Of a stretch of 64,000 nucleotides of DNA, positions 1 through 8,682 are shown one piece after another (position 1 is the stretch's first letter; every line of letters begins with the position of its first letter). Source of the DNA: Aliiroseovarius lamellibrachiae. Its GTDB lineage: Bacteria; Pseudomonadota; Alphaproteobacteria; Rhodobacterales; Rhodobacteraceae. A program made the position numbers and the translations under genes. The notes under the pieces were generated by a model, which saw only the letters and a list, made by a program, of their open reading frames with translations, had not been told where the DNA came from and made no database searches. The stretch is taken from NCBI RefSeq assembly GCF_018599245.1, contig NZ_JAHEVJ010000002.1, positions 1 through 64,000 of the forward strand, written 5' to 3'.

Positions 1-24
1 GGAGAGTAGGTCACCGCCAAACCT
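1..24 (+). rRNA. rrf: 5S rRNA, 3' end (partial)
   Basis: The first bases (GGAGAGTAGGTCACCGCC followed by AAACCT) match the conserved 3' arm of alphaproteobacterial 5S rRNA, which pairs with the molecule's GTTTGGTGGT-type 5' end. The rest of the gene and the presumed 16S-23S-5S operon lie to the left of the window. The exact 3' end is uncertain by a base or two. No tRNA follows before the next gene. Confidence 0.85.
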
Positions 25-72
25 AATAAAGTTCCAAAAAAACCTCTCTAATCGATATCAATCAATAATATA

Positions 73-101
73 AACGCCGTCAGCCAAAAGCTGGCGGCGT
101 T
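73..101 (+). terminator. Stem-loop after the rRNA operon
   Basis: A 12-bp stem (AACGCCGTCAGC with GCTGGCGGCGTT, one G-U pair) encloses a 5-base loop about 50 bases after the 5S end. The T-run after it is poor, so its terminator role rests on position and stem strength. The remaining bases up to the rfbC start hold nothing else I recognise apart from the presumed rfb promoter. Confidence 0.6.
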
Positions 102-202
102 ACTCGTTCCAAAAACTACTCAGATCCGCTTTTTTCCGTTCTTGCCCTATTGGCCAAACCTAAGCCATAAAGAGAGCAAGTACGATTTGAGGATGGTCTG
201 GT

Positions 203-775
203 GTGATCGACATACAAAAAACGGCTATCAAACATGTTCTTGTGATTTCGCCGCGAAAGTTTGAGGACCACCGGGGTTTCTTTCGGGAAACGTGGAACCA
301 GAGCGCGCTAAAAGATGCTGGCATCAATCTTGAATTTTGCCAAGACAATCAAAGCATTAGCTTTGAAAGAAACACAATTCGCGGGCTTCACTTTCAAACG
401 CCGCCGTATCAGCAAGCCAAACTTGTGAGATGTGGCCAAGGGGCGTTCTTGGATGTTGCGGTTGATATCCGCCGAGGTTCGCCAAGTTATGGAGCTTGGG
501 TCTCGGTCGAGTTAAGTGCGGAAAACGGCAAGCAAATGTTAATCCCGGAAGGGTTTGCGCATGGGTTTCGAACGTTGATGCCAAATACCGAAATTCTTTA
601 CAAATGCACTGCGGCTTACGCGCCGGAATGTGATCGAGCCATAAGGTTCGACGATCCTGATATTGGAATTGAATGGGGCATATCGCGCGATTTGGCGATA
701 TTGAGTGAGAAAGATGCGATGGCCGCGCGGCTTTCTGAATGCGGCAGCCCGTTCACTTGGGACCGTTCGCAATGA
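203..775 (+). CDS. rfbC: dTDP-4-dehydrorhamnose 3,5-epimerase
   Basis: Third-listed but first-transcribed enzyme of dTDP-L-rhamnose synthesis: it epimerises C3 and C5 of dTDP-4-keto-6-deoxyglucose in the cytoplasm. The 190-residue cupin protein has the family signatures FFRETW near the N-terminus, QDNQSIS, the RGLHFQTPP strand with its active-site His, and PEGFAHGF. The start is a GTG; the next gene's ATG overlaps the stop as ATGA, indicating translational coupling. First gene of rfbCBDA, which would supply activated rhamnose for lipopolysaccharide or other surface polysaccharide. Length is normal for the family. Confidence 0.95.
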   Translation: MIDIQKTAIKHVLVISPRKFEDHRGFFRETWNQSALKDAGINLEFCQDNQSISFERNTIRGLHFQTPPYQQAKLVRCGQGAFLDVAVDIRRGSPSYGAWVSVELSAENGKQMLIPEGFAHGFRTLMPNTEILYKCTAAYAPECDRAIRFDDPDIGIEWGISRDLAILSEKDAMAARLSECGSPFTWDRSQ

Positions 776-1812
776 AAATTCTGATCACAGGTGGCGCGGG
801 TTTCATTGGTTCCGCAGTTGTCAGATTGGCCATTTTGCAGGGGCATGAGGTGGTCAATCTGGATGCGCTGACCTATGCGGCCTGTCTGGAGAACCTGTCT
901 GAGGTGGAATCCAACCCTCGCTATCACTTTGAAAAAGAAGATATTTGCAACCTCCACGGGCTGAAAAAGGTAATCGCAAAGCACAAACCAGACAGGATTA
1001 TGCATCTCGCGGCGGAAAGCCATGTGGATCGCTCGATTGATGAGCCTGGGGCGTTTGTTGAAACGAATATCAATGGCACCTACAATCTTTTGCAGGCCGC
1101 GCGATCCTATTGGGAGCAGCAAGGCCGGCCGGACAATTTCCGATTTCATCACATCTCAACCGATGAGGTCTTTGGCAGTTTGGGTCTGGATGGCGTCTTT
1201 ACAGAGGATACGTCCTATGCCCCAAACAATCCCTATTCTGCGTCAAAAGCGGCATCGGATCATTTGGTTCGGGCTTGGTTTGAAACCTTCGGTCTGCCCG
1301 TTGTTCTGAGCAATTGTTCCAACAATTATGGTCCCTATCAATTCCCGGAAAAACTGATCCCTGTGGTGATCCTGAATGCTTTGGCCGGTCACCCCATTCC
1401 TGTTTATGGCACGGGGAGCAATGTGCGCGATTGGCTTTATGTTGAAGATCATGCGGATGCGCTTTTGACTGTTCTAAAACGCGGTCAGGTTGGGCGCAGC
1501 TACAATATTGGCGGCGAAAACGAGGTGCGCAATATTGATCTTGTCCGAATGGTTTGTGCGGTGCTGGATGAAATGCACCCCGGACCAGCGCCCTATGCTC
1601 AGAGCATCAAACTTGTCGCGGACCGCCCAGGCCATGATCAGCGCTATGCGATTGACCCGTCGCGCATTGGCGCGGAGCTGGGCTGGCGTCCCTCTGTTAC
1701 TCTGGCAGAAGGGCTGAAAAAGACAGTGCGTTGGTATTTGGAAAACGATGTTTGGTTGCGGTCGCTGTACGCTCGACATGGTGTCGGGGAACGGCTTGGC
1801 GGTGGTGTGTAG
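772..1812 (+). CDS. rfbB: dTDP-glucose 4,6-dehydratase
   Basis: NAD-dependent extended short-chain dehydrogenase that converts dTDP-glucose to dTDP-4-keto-6-deoxyglucose. The 346-residue protein opens with the Rossmann motif GGAGFIGS, carries the ESHVDRSID signature, the catalytic STDEVFG segment, [10 protein letters not shown] (YxxxK) and [15 protein letters not shown]. The ATG at 772 is chosen because it starts directly at [11 protein letters not shown] and overlaps the rfbC stop; an upstream in-frame start would only add a poorly conserved leader. Second gene of the rhamnose operon. Confidence 0.96.
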   Translation: MKILITGGAGFIGSAVVRLAILQGHEVVNLDALTYAACLENLSEVESNPRYHFEKEDICNLHGLKKVIAKHKPDRIMHLAAESHVDRSIDEPGAFVETNINGTYNLLQAARSYWEQQGRPDNFRFHHISTDEVFGSLGLDGVFTEDTSYAPNNPYSASKAASDHLVRAWFETFGLPVVLSNCSNNYGPYQFPEKLIPVVILNALAGHPIPVYGTGSNVRDWLYVEDHADALLTVLKRGQVGRSYNIGGENEVRNIDLVRMVCAVLDEMHPGPAPYAQSIKLVADRPGHDQRYAIDPSRIGAELGWRPSVTLAEGLKKTVRWYLENDVWLRSLYARHGVGERLGGGV

Positions 1813-1813
1813 C

Positions 1814-2674
1814 ATGTTGAAGATTCTGGTCTTTGGCGCGGACGGACAGATTGGTCGGTCGTTGTCTGCGCGCGCCAGCTCTGATCTTGAGGTCATTTCC
1901 CTTGGCCGCAACGACGCCGATCTTGGTGTTGCCGAACACTGCGCCGCCCACATTCGACGCGCAGATGTCGACGCTGTCATTAACGCGGCCGCCTATACGG
2001 ATGTGAATGCCGCCGAGAATAACGAGGTTTTGGCCACACAGATTAATGGCCTCACACCGGGCGTAATGGCACGAGCATGCGCCGAAAGGGATCTGCCATT
2101 TTTACAAATTTCGACCGACTATGTGTTTGATGGTTCAGGCACTCGGGCTTTTGCGCCGGAAGCGTCCCCAAATCCAATCAACGCATATGGGAGAAGCAAA
2201 AAAATCGGCGAAGACCTTGTGCGTGCGGCAAAAGGGAAGAGCGCCATTTTACGCACGTCTTGGGTGTTTTCTGAGCACGGGACAAATTTCGTCAAAACCA
2301 TGTTGAATTTGGCAGAGACACAGAGTTCGCTGTCCATCGTGGGGGATCAGGTTGGTGGGCCGACCCCGGCAATCGAAGTCGCTGATGCGCTGGTTATCAT
2401 GGCCCGCGCGATGGTCGCGGGGCATCCCGGAGGGATCTTCCACTTTGCGGGTGAACCTGTGGTCAGCTGGGCAGAATTCGCGCGCGAGATATTTTCGCAA
2501 GCGGGTAAACATACAGACGTGTCGATCGTTGCGTCAGCGGATTTTCCCAGTGTGGCCAAACGTCCGTTAAATTCGCGGTTGGAATGCGCCAGTTTCACCA
2601 AGGGGTTCGGGCGCCCCCTACCGGACTGGCATCTTGATCTGAAACGGGTCATTAAGGTTTTAGAGCGAGGATAA
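1814..2674 (+). CDS. rfbD: dTDP-4-dehydrorhamnose reductase
   Basis: Last step of dTDP-L-rhamnose synthesis: NAD(P)H-dependent reduction of the 4-keto group. The 286-residue SDR-type protein has GADGQIG at the N-terminus, STDYVFDG, the catalytic YGRSK, and the C-terminal RPLNSRL segment. The start at ATG 1814 lies one base after the rfbB stop and directly precedes the Rossmann fold; an upstream in-frame codon exists inside rfbB but adds 22 unconserved residues. Four bases separate its stop from rfbA. Confidence 0.95.
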   Translation: MLKILVFGADGQIGRSLSARASSDLEVISLGRNDADLGVAEHCAAHIRRADVDAVINAAAYTDVNAAENNEVLATQINGLTPGVMARACAERDLPFLQISTDYVFDGSGTRAFAPEASPNPINAYGRSKKIGEDLVRAAKGKSAILRTSWVFSEHGTNFVKTMLNLAETQSSLSIVGDQVGGPTPAIEVADALVIMARAMVAGHPGGIFHFAGEPVVSWAEFAREIFSQAGKHTDVSIVASADFPSVAKRPLNSRLECASFTKGFGRPLPDWHLDLKRVIKVLERG

Positions 2675-2678
2675 CAGG

Positions 2679-3554
2679 ATGGCGCAGCGCAAAGGTATCA
2701 TACTTGCAGGTGGCTCTGGCACGCGGCTTTACCCGATCACTTTGGGCGTGTCGAAACAGCTTTTGCCAATTTATGACAAGCCGATGATTTACTATCCGCT
2801 ATCGGTTTTGATGCTGTCGGACATTCGAGAGATTGCCATTATTACGACGCCTCAAGACCAGGAGCAGTTCAAGCGGACGCTCGGGGACGGGCACCAGTGG
2901 GGGCTGGAGCTCAGCTATATCGCGCAACCAAACCCCGAAGGCCTGGCGCAGGCTTATGTTCTCGCGGAAGGTTTTCTGAACGGCGCGCCGAGTGCGATGG
3001 TGCTGGGGGATAATCTCTTTTTTGGACACGGCTTTCCGGAAATGCTCGTGGACGCAAATGCGCGGCCAGGTGGCACGGTGTTTTGCTATCGGGTGCAAGA
3101 CCCCCAGCGATATGGCGTATTGGAATTTAATGCGGCGGGGGGCGTCGACCGAATTGTGGAAAAGCCCGTGTCGGCACCATCGCCTTATGCTGTTACGGGG
3201 CTGTATTTTCTGGATGAAACAGCACCTGAACGGGCGAAATCGGTGCAACCCTCGGCGAGGGGGGAGCTGGAAATCACAAGCTTGCTTGAACTGTATTTGG
3301 CTGACGGCCTGTTAAATGTTCAGCAAATGGGGCGTGGCTTTGCGTGGCTGGACACGGGCACCCATGCAAGCCTTTTGGATGCCGGAAATTTTGTGCGTAC
3401 ACTCAGCGAACGTCAAGGACAGCAAATGGGTAGCCCAGAGGAAATCGCCTGGGGCAAAGGGTGGATCACCCGAGACGCATTGCGCGCGCGTGCGCGCGCG
3501 TTTGGGAAAAACGAATATGGATCATATCTGATGCGGTTGACCGAAGAGGGATGA
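2679..3554 (+). CDS. rfbA: glucose-1-phosphate thymidylyltransferase
   Basis: Transfers dTMP to glucose-1-phosphate, the entry step of the pathway. The 291-residue protein begins with the nucleotidyltransferase loop LAGGSGTRLYPIT and contains KQLLPIYDKPMIYYPLS, the GDNLFFG metal/nucleotide motif, EKP and WLDTGTH. An AACAGG ribosome site precedes the ATG. It ends the rfbCBDA operon; its TGA is immediately followed by the TCA that is the stop of the convergent gene, so no intergenic terminator exists on this side. Confidence 0.96.
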   Translation: MAQRKGIILAGGSGTRLYPITLGVSKQLLPIYDKPMIYYPLSVLMLSDIREIAIITTPQDQEQFKRTLGDGHQWGLELSYIAQPNPEGLAQAYVLAEGFLNGAPSAMVLGDNLFFGHGFPEMLVDANARPGGTVFCYRVQDPQRYGVLEFNAAGGVDRIVEKPVSAPSPYAVTGLYFLDETAPERAKSVQPSARGELEITSLLELYLADGLLNVQQMGRGFAWLDTGTHASLLDAGNFVRTLSERQGQQMGSPEEIAWGKGWITRDALRARARAFGKNEYGSYLMRLTEEG

Positions 3555-4430
3555 TCAGGCCCCGCCAGCAAGCCCTTGCATTTTGGCGATAGCCGCCTCA
3601 ACCATGGTGTTTAATGCGATGCGGGTTTGATCCACAAATTCCACATAGTGATCCAATGCGGGGGACAACGCGGGCAGGGCATCGCCCAGCAACGACGCAT
3701 AGACGTAAAGCCCCACAAACAAGGCAGCAATTACCACCACCATCAAGAAGCCACGCCGAAATCCCCCGCCGCTTGAAACAGCTTGAACAGGGGCCTCTTC
3801 CTCTTCGTCCACATGATCTTCGTGATTGGCATCTAGGGTCGAATTGATTTCTTCGATATCAGGCAACAGGTCGCGACCGCGCCCTTCGGGTAGGGCTTCT
3901 GTGGCTTCAAACTCATCCTCGGCCCCACGCAATCGGGCCATGCGTTCGCGGATCGACTGGCGATGTGCCTCGTCGGGGTTCACGTCGTCCAGGCCCATTT
4001 CGGTTTGGGTTTCCAACTGTTCCTGTTCAGATTGCCGTGCGTCCAATTCGCGTTCCGCTTCCTCTTGCAGGATAGAGGTCACATCCGGACTAAGCTCGCG
4101 TTGGTTCGGCGTGTCAGCTGCGGGGGCGCTTGGATCGTCTTCGGGATCAGCTGCGGCGTCGTCCCCAGCGGTGTCCGCCCCCTCGGAATTCTCGGTCTCT
4201 GTCGGGCGGGCAGGTGTCTCTTCGATGATCTCATGATCGGCTTCACCCGCTGCAAGGGGCGCGTCCGCTTCGGTCAGATCCGTGGCTTGCTCTTCCGCGT
4301 CCGCGCTATGAGGGCCGCGCTGAAACCACGCATGCCCACAAGCCGAACATTGCACATCTCGCCCGCCCTCAGGCATGACGCGATCGTCAACCTCGTACTG
4401 AGCACCGCAATTTGGACAAACCAATCGCAT
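3555..4430 (-). CDS. Zinc-ribbon (MJ0042-type) single-pass membrane protein
   Basis: 291 residues. The N-terminus is a classic zinc ribbon: CPNCGAQY at residues 5-12 and CSACGHAW around residue 28, so four metal-binding cysteines. A long acidic low-complexity middle (rich in E, D, A) follows, then one strongly hydrophobic helix near residues 225-245 and a C-terminal tail. This matches the zinc-ribbon/DUF3426-like proteins often found beside ftsEX in Rhodobacterales. Start chosen at MRLVCPNCG; an upstream in-frame codon would add 15 residues. The biochemical role is unknown; divergence from ftsE suggests a link to the envelope or division, by inference only. Confidence 0.8.
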   Translation of the reverse strand: MRLVCPNCGAQYEVDDRVMPEGGRDVQCSACGHAWFQRGPHSADAEEQATDLTEADAPLAAGEADHEIIEETPARPTETENSEGADTAGDDAAADPEDDPSAPAADTPNQRELSPDVTSILQEEAERELDARQSEQEQLETQTEMGLDDVNPDEAHRQSIRERMARLRGAEDEFEATEALPEGRGRDLLPDIEEINSTLDANHEDHVDEEEEAPVQAVSSGGGFRRGFLMVVVIAALFVGLYVYASLLGDALPALSPALDHYVEFVDQTRIALNTMVEAAIAKMQGLAGGA

Positions 4431-4588
4431 CTTCTCACCCGCTTTTTTGCCGCTATGGGCAAATTCACCTGCCACTTTCGGCTTTAATATGCGTTAGATA
4501 GACCTGAAAATCAAACTAAGGCAATCATTACGTTGAAACAATTACGCGTGTGGGGCAAAACTGTCGCCATATCAGGCGGGGGTATATT

Positions 4589-5263
4589 GTGATTGAGCTG
4601 ACACAAGTGTCATACGGGTATGGTGCCGGAACGCTTTTAAACGACATGTCGTTAAAGCTTGCGCCAGGGTCGTTTCACTTTCTTACGGGCCCGTCGGGCG
4701 CGGGAAAAACCACATTTTTGAAATTGTGTTACGGCGAACTCGTGCCGACTCAGGGCAGCATTTCGATCTTTGATCAAGATGCGCGCCACATGAGCCGCGA
4801 TGACGTGGCCTTGATGCGGCGACGCGTCGGCGTGGTGCATCAGGATTGCCAGTTCCTCAACCATCTAAGCGTGGCGGAGAACATCGCCTTGCCGCTGACG
4901 GTCTCGGGTCGCCCGATGCAAGACATGCGCGAATTGAACGAGCTTTTGGCATGGGTCGGATTGACCTCTCAGGCCGAAGCAAAACCGCCCGAACTGTCAG
5001 GGGGCGAACGCCAGCGGGCGGCCCTTGCGCGCGCTGTCATCATGTCCCCGGACGTGATTTTGGCGGATGAACCCACCGGCAATGTTGACTGGGATATGTC
5101 CATCCGATTGCTCACTCTGCTGATCGAACTGAACCGTCTTGGTAAAACCGTGATGATTGCCACCCACGACATGAACCTGATCCGACATGCGAAATCTCAT
5201 GTGCAAACGCGCGTGTTGCGGATTGCGGGCGGGCAATTGAACACGGCGGGGGCGGATTTATGA
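4589..5263 (+). CDS. ftsE: Cell division ATP-binding protein FtsE
   Basis: ABC ATPase of the FtsEX complex, which couples the divisome to periplasmic peptidoglycan hydrolases. 224 residues with Walker A GPSGAGKTTFLK, Q-loop, signature LSGGERQR, Walker B VILADEPTGNVD and the switch histidine in ATHD. GTG 4589 is preferred over a start 39 bases upstream because it is preceded by a GGCGGGGG ribosome site and gives the usual FtsE length. Overlaps ftsX by four bases (ATGA). Confidence 0.93.
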   Translation: MIELTQVSYGYGAGTLLNDMSLKLAPGSFHFLTGPSGAGKTTFLKLCYGELVPTQGSISIFDQDARHMSRDDVALMRRRVGVVHQDCQFLNHLSVAENIALPLTVSGRPMQDMRELNELLAWVGLTSQAEAKPPELSGGERQRAALARAVIMSPDVILADEPTGNVDWDMSIRLLTLLIELNRLGKTVMIATHDMNLIRHAKSHVQTRVLRIAGGQLNTAGADL

Positions 5264-6165
5264 GCATGCTCTTTTCCCAAGCCCGCAATTTTTTTGCCGC
5301 GGATGCGCAAGCGGACCGGGTTGTGCCGCCCACCGGATTTACCGCGCGTTTGACGATATTTGCAGCGGGTGCCATGGCGTTTCTTGCGGTGTTTGCTTTG
5401 GCGCTGTCACTGGCGTCTGGCCGGCTGGCAGATCGCTGGGGGGATGCGCTGGCCAAAAGTGCCACGATCCGGATCACTGCCCCCACAGATCAAATGGACA
5501 TCCAAGCGCTTGCCGTGATGGAGGTTCTGGCCACCACCCCCGGTGTGAAATCTGCGCGACCCTTAAGTGACGAAGAGCAACGTGCGTTGCTAGAGCCATG
5601 GTTCGGCCCGGACCTACCGCTTGACCGGCTGCCCATTCCGCGACTGATCGAACTGGTTGAGGATGAAAACGGTGTGGATGCCGACGGGCTGCGTGCGCGT
5701 CTGGCGGGCGAAGCGCCCGGGGCCGTGCTTGACGATCACAACCGCTGGCGCGAGCCGTTGGTGCGCGCCGCAGACCGTCTTAGAATGCTCGCTTACGTGG
5801 CGATGGTGTTGATCACCGCGCTGGCTGGGGTTGTTATCACCTTGGCCGCCTCGGCGGCACTGGCCGCGAATGAGCAGGTCATCAGGGTGTTGCGTCTGGT
5901 TGGCGCCCAAGACAGCTATATCGCGCGCGCCTTTGTGCGCCGTTATACGTTGCGCGCCCTGATTGGGGCCGCTGTGGGAACGATGCTTGGCATGATCGCG
6001 ATGCTATTGCTTCCCGCCACGGGCGATCAGGGCAACTTTTTGACGGGGCTGGGCTTTCAGGGCAGCCATTGGCTGGTGCCCGCTGTCATTCCCCCAGTCG
6101 CGGCCCTTGTCGCCTTTATTGCCACCCGACAGGCCGCATTGGCCACCTTGCAGGAGAAACGCTGA
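5260..6165 (+). CDS. ftsX: Cell division protein FtsX (permease-like)
   Basis: Membrane partner of FtsE. 301 residues with a short cytoplasmic N-terminus, a first transmembrane helix around residues 27-50, an extracellular/periplasmic domain of about 120 residues, and three more helices around 172-200, 230-252 and 270-292, the normal FtsX topology. Gene overlaps ftsE (ATGA) and its own stop overlaps the plsC start (TGATG), so the three are probably cotranscribed. The FtsX family is poorly conserved in sequence; the assignment rests mainly on ftsE and topology. Confidence 0.88.
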   Translation: MSMLFSQARNFFAADAQADRVVPPTGFTARLTIFAAGAMAFLAVFALALSLASGRLADRWGDALAKSATIRITAPTDQMDIQALAVMEVLATTPGVKSARPLSDEEQRALLEPWFGPDLPLDRLPIPRLIELVEDENGVDADGLRARLAGEAPGAVLDDHNRWREPLVRAADRLRMLAYVAMVLITALAGVVITLAASAALAANEQVIRVLRLVGAQDSYIARAFVRRYTLRALIGAAVGTMLGMIAMLLLPATGDQGNFLTGLGFQGSHWLVPAVIPPVAALVAFIATRQAALATLQEKR

Positions 6166-6899
6166 TGAAGAACGCCATTCAATGGGTGCGCTCGCTTTTG
6201 TTCATCATCCAGATGTATGTGGTCCTTGCTGTGATCGGTTTTGGCATGGTGCCGATGGTCTGGCTGAACAGGAAATACGCCTTTGTCGCCATTCACGCCT
6301 ATTGCAATTGGGTGCGCTGGACCGCGTCTTGGATGGTGGGGCTGAAATCTGAAATCCGTGGCGAGGTGCCGCAAGGCGAGGTTTTGGTGGCGGCCAAACA
6401 TCAAAGCTTTTTTGACATCCTTCTTCTGGCCAGCGTGCTGCCACGCCTGAAGTTCATCTATAAGAAACAGCTCAAATGGGCCCCTGTGATCGGGATCTAT
6501 GCGGTTTATACCAACTCGGTTCCTGTGGATCGTGGCAAACGGGGGGCCGCGATCAAACAGATGGTGGCAGAGGTGCGTGATGGGCGTGTCGAGCCGGGCC
6601 AACTCGTGATTTTCCCTCAGGGGACCCGCGTGGCCGCTGGCGCCAAAAAACCGTATAAAGTTGGCACTGGGGTCCTTTACAAAGAAACCGGGCAACCTGT
6701 TGTGCCCGCCGCGACCAACGTCGGTGTCTTTTGGAAACGTCACGGCATCATGCGCTATCCGGGCCTGGCGGTGCTTGAATTTTTACCTGCCATTGAGCCG
6801 GGGCAAGAAATTGGCGCGTTCATGAAACGCGTTGAAGAAGATGTTGAAACCACCTCGGATCGGTTGATGCAGGAGGCCGGGTTCACGCCGGACATCTGA
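6165..6899 (+). CDS. plsC: 1-acyl-sn-glycerol-3-phosphate acyltransferase (PlsC family)
   Basis: Acylates lysophosphatidic acid to phosphatidic acid at the inner membrane in phospholipid synthesis. 244 residues: N-terminal membrane helix (about 10-33), the acyltransferase HX4D motif as H79 to D84 in KHQSFFD, and the FPQGTR block near 150-155 that corresponds to the family's EGTR motif (P and Q replace the first position). Start ATG overlaps the ftsX stop; stop overlaps the next start. It could acylate another lysolipid; specificity cannot be read from sequence. Confidence 0.88.
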   Translation: MKNAIQWVRSLLFIIQMYVVLAVIGFGMVPMVWLNRKYAFVAIHAYCNWVRWTASWMVGLKSEIRGEVPQGEVLVAAKHQSFFDILLLASVLPRLKFIYKKQLKWAPVIGIYAVYTNSVPVDRGKRGAAIKQMVAEVRDGRVEPGQLVIFPQGTRVAAGAKKPYKVGTGVLYKETGQPVVPAATNVGVFWKRHGIMRYPGLAVLEFLPAIEPGQEIGAFMKRVEEDVETTSDRLMQEAGFTPDI

Positions 6900-7504
6900 T
6901 GGAATTCATTGAGGACATCACCGAACTTGAAGCGCTTTATGGCACCCCCGGCGAAGCGGCTTTGGTGAAAGTCGCGGGGACGCTTACCCCGACCTATCGC
7001 AAATGGATTATGGCGTCGAAGTTTTGCGTGTTGTCCACAATAGGCCCGGAAGGCACCGATGCCAGCCCGCGTGGCGATGATGGGCCTGTTGTGCAGGAAC
7101 TGGACGCGGGCCATCTTGCGCTTCCAGATTGGCGGGGCAATCAGCGGTTGGACAGCTTGCGCAATATCGTGCGTGATCCGCGCGTCTCGCTGATGTTTTT
7201 TGTACCGGGGTCTTTGAACGTGGTGCGCGTGAATGGCACGGCAAAACTGACCACTGACGACGCCCTTTTGGCACGGTTTGAACGGGCAGGGAAACGCCCC
7301 CAGACTGTGACGGTCATCCAGATACACGAGATCTATTCCCAATGCGCCCGCGCCATTATGCGTGCCGGCCTGTGGTCGTCTGGTGATCTATCTGAGGGGC
7401 TGCCGACGGTGGGTGATATGTTGAAAGAAATGACCTCAGGTGCGTTTGACGGCGAGTCCTATGACAAAGAGTGGCCAGAGCGTGCGGCCAAATCGCTGTG
7501 GTAA
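6899..7504 (+). CDS. PPOX-type FMN-binding flavoprotein (MSMEG_1061-like)
   Basis: 201 residues of the pyridoxamine-5'-phosphate-oxidase-like split-barrel fold. The pattern SPRGDDG, LPDWRGNQRLDSLRNI, a central hydrophobic strand FFVPGSLNVVRVNG and a C-terminal CARAIMRAGLW resembles the MSMEG_1061/alr4036 group, in which the arginine- and asparagine-rich block binds FMN. Substrate unknown. Fourth gene of the ftsEX-plsC run, its ATG overlapping the plsC stop by one base. Its coupling to membrane/division genes is not explained by known function. Confidence 0.8.
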   Translation: MEFIEDITELEALYGTPGEAALVKVAGTLTPTYRKWIMASKFCVLSTIGPEGTDASPRGDDGPVVQELDAGHLALPDWRGNQRLDSLRNIVRDPRVSLMFFVPGSLNVVRVNGTAKLTTDDALLARFERAGKRPQTVTVIQIHEIYSQCARAIMRAGLWSSGDLSEGLPTVGDMLKEMTSGAFDGESYDKEWPERAAKSLW

Positions 7505-7505
7505 A

Positions 7506-7543
7506 GAAAAGGGGCTGCAACCTTTCGATCACAGCCCCTTTTC
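7506..7543 (+). terminator. Terminator of the ftsE-ftsX-plsC operon (probably bidirectional)
   Basis: A 12-bp stem (GAAAAGGGGCTG with CAGCCCCTTTTC) with a 14-base loop lies directly after the PPOX stop and just before the end of the convergent accA. T-rich and A-rich flanks in both directions fit termination on either strand. Confidence 0.8.
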
Positions 7544-7565
7544 ACAAATGAAATAAGGTGTTCGT

Positions 7566-8531
7566 TTAAGCGGCCAAGCCTTTTGACCCAATTTTCAGGA
7601 ACTTCTCGCGACGCTCTTTGCGCATCGTGTCGCCTTTTGCACGGGCGGTGAGGGCTTTCAGCTCTGCTTCGATCGCTTTGCCGACCGCCTCAATGGTTTG
7701 GCTGCGATCGCGTTGGGCACCGCCCATTGGCTCTGCGATGATGGTGTCGCACACACCCAGCTTTTGCAAATCCTGGGCGGTCAGGCGCAGGGCTTCGGCC
7801 GCTTCGCGCATTTTCTCGGCGTCTTTCCACAGGATTGAGGCACATCCTTCTGGTGAGATCACCGAATAAACGGAATGCTCCAGCATCATGACCGTATTGG
7901 CGGTGGCCAATGCCACAGCGCCGCCAGAGCCACCTTCGCCAATGATCACCGAAATAACCGGGACATTTGCGTTCAGGCTGCGTTCAGTAGAACGGGCAAT
8001 CGCTTCAGATTGGCCGCGTTCCTCTGCCCCTTTGCCGGGATAGGCACCCGGCGTGTCGACAAGCGCCACAATCGGCAGGCCAAACCGGTCGGCCAGATCC
8101 ATCAGGCGGATGGCTTTGCGATAACCTTCGGGACGGGCCATGCCAAAGTTACGCTCGATGCGTGATTTGGTGTCATGGCCTTTTTCTTGCCCCATCACCA
8201 CAACGGCAGTGTCACCAATGCGGGCGAGGCCACCCATAATGGCGTGGTCATCGGCAAAGTTACGATCCCCTGCCAGCGGTGTGTATTCGGTAAACAGCGC
8301 CTCGATGTAATCTTTACAATGGGGACGTTCGGGATGGCGGGCGACCTGACATTTGCGCCATGCGGTCAGCCCCTCGTAAAGCTCTTTCAGCATGGTGTCG
8401 GCTTTGGCGTCGAGGGCCGCGGCTTCACCCTCCACATCCATCTCTTCATTGGCACGGGCCAGAGCGCGCAGCTCCTCCGCTTTGCCTTCGATTTCCGCCA
8501 AGGGTTTTTCAAACTCGAGATAATGTGTCAT
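7566..8531 (-). CDS. accA: Acetyl-CoA carboxylase carboxyltransferase, alpha subunit
   Basis: Forms the carboxyltransferase with AccD (encoded at 44969-45922) and transfers carboxyl from biotin to acetyl-CoA to make malonyl-CoA for fatty acid synthesis. 321 residues, the usual AccA length, with the N-terminal [14 protein letters not shown], the crotonase-fold [36 protein letters not shown] and [13 protein letters not shown] segments. Stands alone on the minus strand between two plus-strand genes. Confidence 0.96.
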   Translation of the reverse strand: MTHYLEFEKPLAEIEGKAEELRALARANEEMDVEGEAAALDAKADTMLKELYEGLTAWRKCQVARHPERPHCKDYIEALFTEYTPLAGDRNFADDHAIMGGLARIGDTAVVVMGQEKGHDTKSRIERNFGMARPEGYRKAIRLMDLADRFGLPIVALVDTPGAYPGKGAEERGQSEAIARSTERSLNANVPVISVIIGEGGSGGAVALATANTVMMLEHSVYSVISPEGCASILWKDAEKMREAAEALRLTAQDLQKLGVCDTIIAEPMGGAQRDRSQTIEAVGKAIEAELKALTARAKGDTMRKERREKFLKIGSKGLAA

Positions 8532-8682
8532 GGCACCGCCTGATTAATGCGTGTTTTTTGCTATATGACGCTTGGGAAGCGGCATTGCAACTGGTGCGCG
8601 GGCCCAAGGGCGCGCAACTCAGCAAGATTTATGCACGTCACCTGTCGCAAGAACAGGGGGAAACGTAAAAAAGGACGCTCAG

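Noticed and set aside
616-1152. Open frame antisense to rfbC/rfbB
   Set aside because: Shadow of the rhamnose genes; no motif, no promoter or ribosome site.
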